Below are positions 60,601-64,000 of a stretch of 64,000 nucleotides of DNA, one piece after another. The notes under the pieces were generated by a model that searched no databases, was not told the DNA's origin, and saw nothing but the letters and a program-made list of their open reading frames with translations. The translations under genes and the position numbers were made by a program. Numbering within the stretch: the stretch's first letter is position 1; each line of letters begins with the position of its first letter. Source of the DNA: Bugulina stolonifera (taxonomy: Eukaryota > Bryozoa > Gymnolaemata > Cheilostomatida > Bugulidae); contig OW285197.1 of assembly GCA_935421135.1 (NCBI GenBank), positions 10,133,223 through 10,197,222 on the forward strand, written 5' to 3'.

Positions 60601-63436
60601 TGGACAAGGTCGACTCCTTCAAAATTGATAGTGGCAGTATCAGTCCACCTTTCACCACTTTCTTTTCCTTTTGCACTTTCTCCTTTACTATGATATAAAA
60701 CTCTGTCGTATAGCATGTCAGCATGTCAGCATGTCAGCATGTCAGCATGTCAGCATGTCAGCATGTCAGCATGTCAGCATGTCGAGATGTCTGCATTGAC
60801 TCCCCAAGCTGAACTATAAATTTATTTATCATATATTGCTAACATTTGCAACAAAGCTGACATGGCGCCAGCTCTGTGTTTACCTTGATTATATATTGGT
60901 AATTACAAAAAAATAAAAATTTAATGAAAATTACAGTAAATCGAAGTATTGTTTATATATCCTCATAGCCTTTTAATCCGAGCTGACAAAATACGTTAAG
61001 ACATCATCACTGGGTAATCATTCACTATGATAATTATGACAATCTGAAAGGTTTGTTTAACCTGACTCTAATAGCACATGGTTGTAGCTTGCATGTAAGT
61101 ATTTTGTCAGATCTGAACAATATTACTTTTTTCTTTTTTTGTCCTCTAATGGATAAGCTGAAAGAACGTAACCTTTCTCAATTAAGTCGCTTTTGCTTTC
61201 ATATATTGTTATTTGCACTTTTATCTTCAAATAAACTGTGTTCACCTCTTTGCAAAAAAGTGCATCGTGTTGGTATATATCCTAGACAGAAAATATGGTT
61301 AGTGATACTGATCCATATCTTACACTATTGCAAATGTATACCTACTGCACATCCACGTATAAGTACCATACATAATACAAATGTACAGTACATATTGCGT
61401 ACATACAGCCCCGGGCTAACTGTCCAATACTGGCCACACTATATGAGACAGCTAAATTGTTTTCTGCTATATGCATATTATTACATGTGTTGTGGCCTAT
61501 ATTGTTCTAAATATAGCCAAGAAGCGAAAACACGCTGCATGCTACTAGTACTAGCATATACTAGCATATTGCTTAGTCTAGGCGACACTATTGTACAGCC
61601 ATAGCTAAGTGTATCTCAATGCTACCTGAAACTCGAAGTTTACAACCTTTTTAAGGGTTGAATTCTCTTGTTTAAAGACTGCTGACTGGTGCATTAGTGA
61701 TGTGCTCTGTCTACTGCGCTAGCTAATCACATGTCCAATAGCGGCCCCAGTAAGGAGTGGGGTATTTTTAAAAAACAGCGAGCCCTAGAGTGTGAGAATA
61801 GATATGCGAGAGATATGGAGTCCTTGGCTGCTCAACAATAAATTTCCTTGTAAGAAGAAAATATTACAATATTATGGTTTCATGGGCGTTCTTTTCATAG
61901 AATAATATATTGTGTTACAGGTAGTTTCGTTTTATTACCATACAATATTACTCAGTAACAGGCACCGATGATAGAACCAATGGTACATGTATAAATATGT
62001 ACATGTACATGTACATTATTCTCTAGTCAATATTCACATAGATGTTGCCAAAGCATTTTTTCATAGTATAAGATAGTTACTTGTATATTATGTTATAAAA
62101 CAAACTCCCATAAAGTCTTTTTCTGTAAAAGAAAGCATTTTTAAGATACTATAATAACTTTAGGCCTATGCTTATGGGTGACAGTGCCTTTTTACTAAAC
62201 AAAATTTCAAAATAATAAAAATATATATGTTGTATCTTAAGTTGTCTTAGATCATTGAAAATAAACTGATATGGTTAGTTGTACATTATCTGGAGTTGAA
62301 AATATAGATTGGGAGATTTATAGCATGATGTAGCCAAAATAGTGTTTTACTAACTAAAATTATTTGACAGCCAGTAATAATTAAGATGTCTTTACCAGAG
62401 CATCGCAGCTGCTCTAGTGATCTTTATATTCCTACTTTTAAAGCGTGGCACATGAAATAAATTCCTAATCGCCAAACACTAGTTTTAATGCAATTTTAAA
62501 TAACAAGAGAAAGTTTTATCCACACCACGAAAACTAGTAGCTTCACTGCATTTACTCTTGTCATAGTATATTATATAATTATCATGTTTACTTTCCGTTT
62601 AGTGAGATAACATCCATTTCCTGTTTGGTCATTATTCACACTGAGAGATACCTGGAATTATTAGTAGTCTTGGTTGATTATTAGAGAAAAAAGAAATGAA
62701 GTACAAACTGAGTGTTGTGCATTTGGTGTTATTAAATGGTGACATTCAACACAATTTTGCAATCTTTAAGGCCGCAATGGTGTACAGCATATTTTGCAGA
62801 AAGCTTGCCACTAACAGTGTTTGATAAATATGGATAATTTATTCTGGTCAACAGCAAATATAACATAAGTGGTTGACAACACAATGTATCAGCAGAAATT
62901 ATCCCAGCTCCAATATTTCTGACTGCCATAATCCTGGCAGTAATAAAACACTACCTCAGTGTAAGTGTATGCTATGAGCCTCAGGTCTGCCGATATCAGT
63001 CAAATGTCAAGGATAACTCCCACACATTACGCCCTCCCCTCTTATAAACCCTAGTCACCATTCTCCTGTAAATAAAAAATAAACTGTTACCATTAATTCA
63101 TCTCATGGGAATGCCTAAATACCATCTATAATTAGTGCAGGATAATTTAGCAATCACAGCGACATCTAGCAAGGTCTCAATGCAATTACACCTACATGTA
63201 CATGTAAGTTATCTTAAAATCAATCGTGTCTCTATTTGTAGCACTTTTTATTTTAATTATTTGTTTTAATATCATTGAATAGAATAAGGACCAGGTGGTA
63301 TGGGTTTACCTATGGCTATATCATGTAAAACAAAATCTACTCTAATACAATCATGTAATATACACATACAAGTATATTGTAGCTTTAAATAGTGTTTACA
63401 AAGCCACCGTTGTAAGTGTAACCATCACAACATATA
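60601..63436. other. Gene 3 3' flank and intergenic DNA
   Basis: No coding exon recognised. A candidate poly(A) signal AATAAA lies at 60912-60917. The right end probably includes the 3' UTR of the convergent minus-strand gene; a minus-strand AATAAA (plus TTTATT near 63247) lies about 260 bases past its stop codon. Confidence 0.45.
60713..60784. repeat. 8-bp VNTR (GCATGTCA)9, gene 3 3' flank
   Basis: Nine copies against five in unit 1, about 110 bases after the stop codon. Confidence 0.9.
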
Positions 63437-63506
63437 AAGATGGTAAATATAATACGTTTGTAACTTCCTGTCTGTGAAATAGCAATTGGTAGGTATATCT
63501 GATGCC

Positions 63507-63949
63507 TTACTTTGGTGCACCTCCCCGCTGCCTCGCTATGCTAGAAGTAGCTCCAACGGAGTTGGAGCTGGTGTCAGCGATATAGTATTCCTCCATTAAA
63601 CCATCCGTCACATCATAAACTGAAAAAGTCGATAACATTGAAAATTGTTAGATAACCAGTTTGCTAGATTATGACATATCATGACATTGTTCAGCTTGCT
63701 TAATACTCTCAGATATTTGGTGACTTGGTGCTAACAGGTACTTGGTAACTTAGTGCTAGCAGGTACTTGATGACTTGGTGCTAGCAGGTACTTGCAGGTG
63801 CAATAAAGTGATACTCACCTGTCGAATCTCCAGTGGTATCCAATCTCAGCCGTTTGGGTTGTGTGCAGTCTGAGCCCATGTCAACCGCTAGAGGGCGCTT
63901 CACGGCTCTATTTTTGAAGACATCCGAAGTGGTACCAGTTGATTCATTT
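63507..63949 (-). CDS. Last two exons of a minus-strand gene, likely nuclear protein, partial
   Basis: Exon 63819-63949 is bounded by ttttttatag| and |gtgagt on the minus strand. It joins in phase 1 to 63507-63619 (acceptor tttttcag, stop TAA 63507-63509). The 81-residue tail includes NRAVKRPLAVDM, TQPKRLRLDTTGD, then VYDVTDGLMEEYYIADTSS and ends ARQRGGAPK. KRP followed 13 residues later by PKRLRLD resembles a bipartite nuclear localisation signal, so a nuclear protein is plausible; the family is not recognised. The gene enters from the right edge and converges on CUB gene 3. It is single copy, and its stop lies 70 bp from the duplication end. Confidence 0.6.
63718..63796. repeat. Three tandem copies of a ~26-bp unit
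   Basis: The unit TGACTTGGTGCTAGCAGGTACTTG is repeated three times with small changes in the intron between the two minus-strand exons. Confidence 0.85.
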
Positions 63950-64000
63950 CTATAAAAAATCATGAGTGTGAATATTACGACATCAACTAAATAAACTAAG

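Larger units (their letters stand above)
34783..63436 (+). repeat. Tandem duplication, unit 2 (28.65 kb)
   Basis: Second copy of the 7987-34782 unit, joined directly with no spacer. The junction falls between CATCACAACATATA (end of unit 1) and CCACTGCCAGTACGACTACT (a Thr-codon repeat from exon 9). The first ~28 bases look like one extra turn of that exon repeat, so alignment with unit 1 starts at about 34797. The right end is sharp: both copies share ACCATCACAACATATA, after which 63437 onward is unique. Unit 2 contains gene 3. Confidence 0.95.

Overview
The window is eukaryotic and almost certainly from a metazoan. It is AT-rich, genes are split by introns of 0.1 to about 6 kb with GT-AG (rarely GC-AG) borders, and it carries tRNA-type SINEs, LTR retrotransposons and many simple repeats. 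The main genes encode secreted multi-CUB proteins. The high density of TACATGTA-type palindromes and the gene content fit a marine invertebrate; a sponge is my first guess, but the sequence alone does not prove it.

Layout. (1) Positions 1-2959: a possible Thr/Ala-rich 3' coding end at the left edge, then gene-poor DNA. (2) 2960-8951: CUB gene 1, complete, ten coding exons, 479 aa. (3) 7987-34782 and 34783-63436: two head-to-tail copies of one unit, 26.8 and 28.65 kb, about 1% different by eye. Each unit holds the last 1.5 exons of gene 1, a long intergenic stretch (33-bp tandem repeat, SINE, solo LTR, CCAAT-bearing repeats), and one full CUB gene: gene 2 (16939-31978, 492 aa) or gene 3 (43775-60600, 499 aa). 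Because the unit starts inside exon 9 of gene 1, the second unit begins with a headless gene 1 fragment (34783-35761). (4) 63507-63949: the last two exons of a convergent minus-strand gene with a nuclear-localisation-like basic stretch. Its stop codon lies 70 bp from the duplication edge.

The three CUB genes share one architecture: signal peptide, three CUB domains (each built from two exons with introns in phase 1-0-1), a Thr-rich mucin-like stalk, and a six-cysteine C-terminal module that I do not recognise. No membrane anchor is visible, so they look like secreted or matrix recognition/adhesion proteins.

The most interesting signal comes from comparing genes 2 and 3. Introns differ by about 1%, yet the second-half exon of every CUB domain has diverged sharply and only at the amino-acid level: exon 4 has 5 changes and exon 8 has 8 changes, all replacement and none silent. 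The first ~70 bases of exon 6 are largely replaced and three codons longer in gene 3. The first-half exons (3, 5, 7) are nearly identical. The variable positions fall at equivalent places in all three domains. This is what a diversifying recognition family (allorecognition, immune or gamete type) would look like. The two units could also be two haplotypes wrongly joined in the assembly; the same pattern would then be allelic polymorphism.

The introns of genes 2 and 3 carry one LTR retrotransposon family, each copy flanked by the 4-bp duplication ATAT: a solo LTR in intron 3, a deleted gag/protease-bearing element in intron 4 and, in gene 3 only, one more solo LTR. Intron 5 holds decayed ORFs of unknown type, intron 6 a 14-bp minisatellite that is hugely expanded in gene 3, and intron 8 a CTG repeat.
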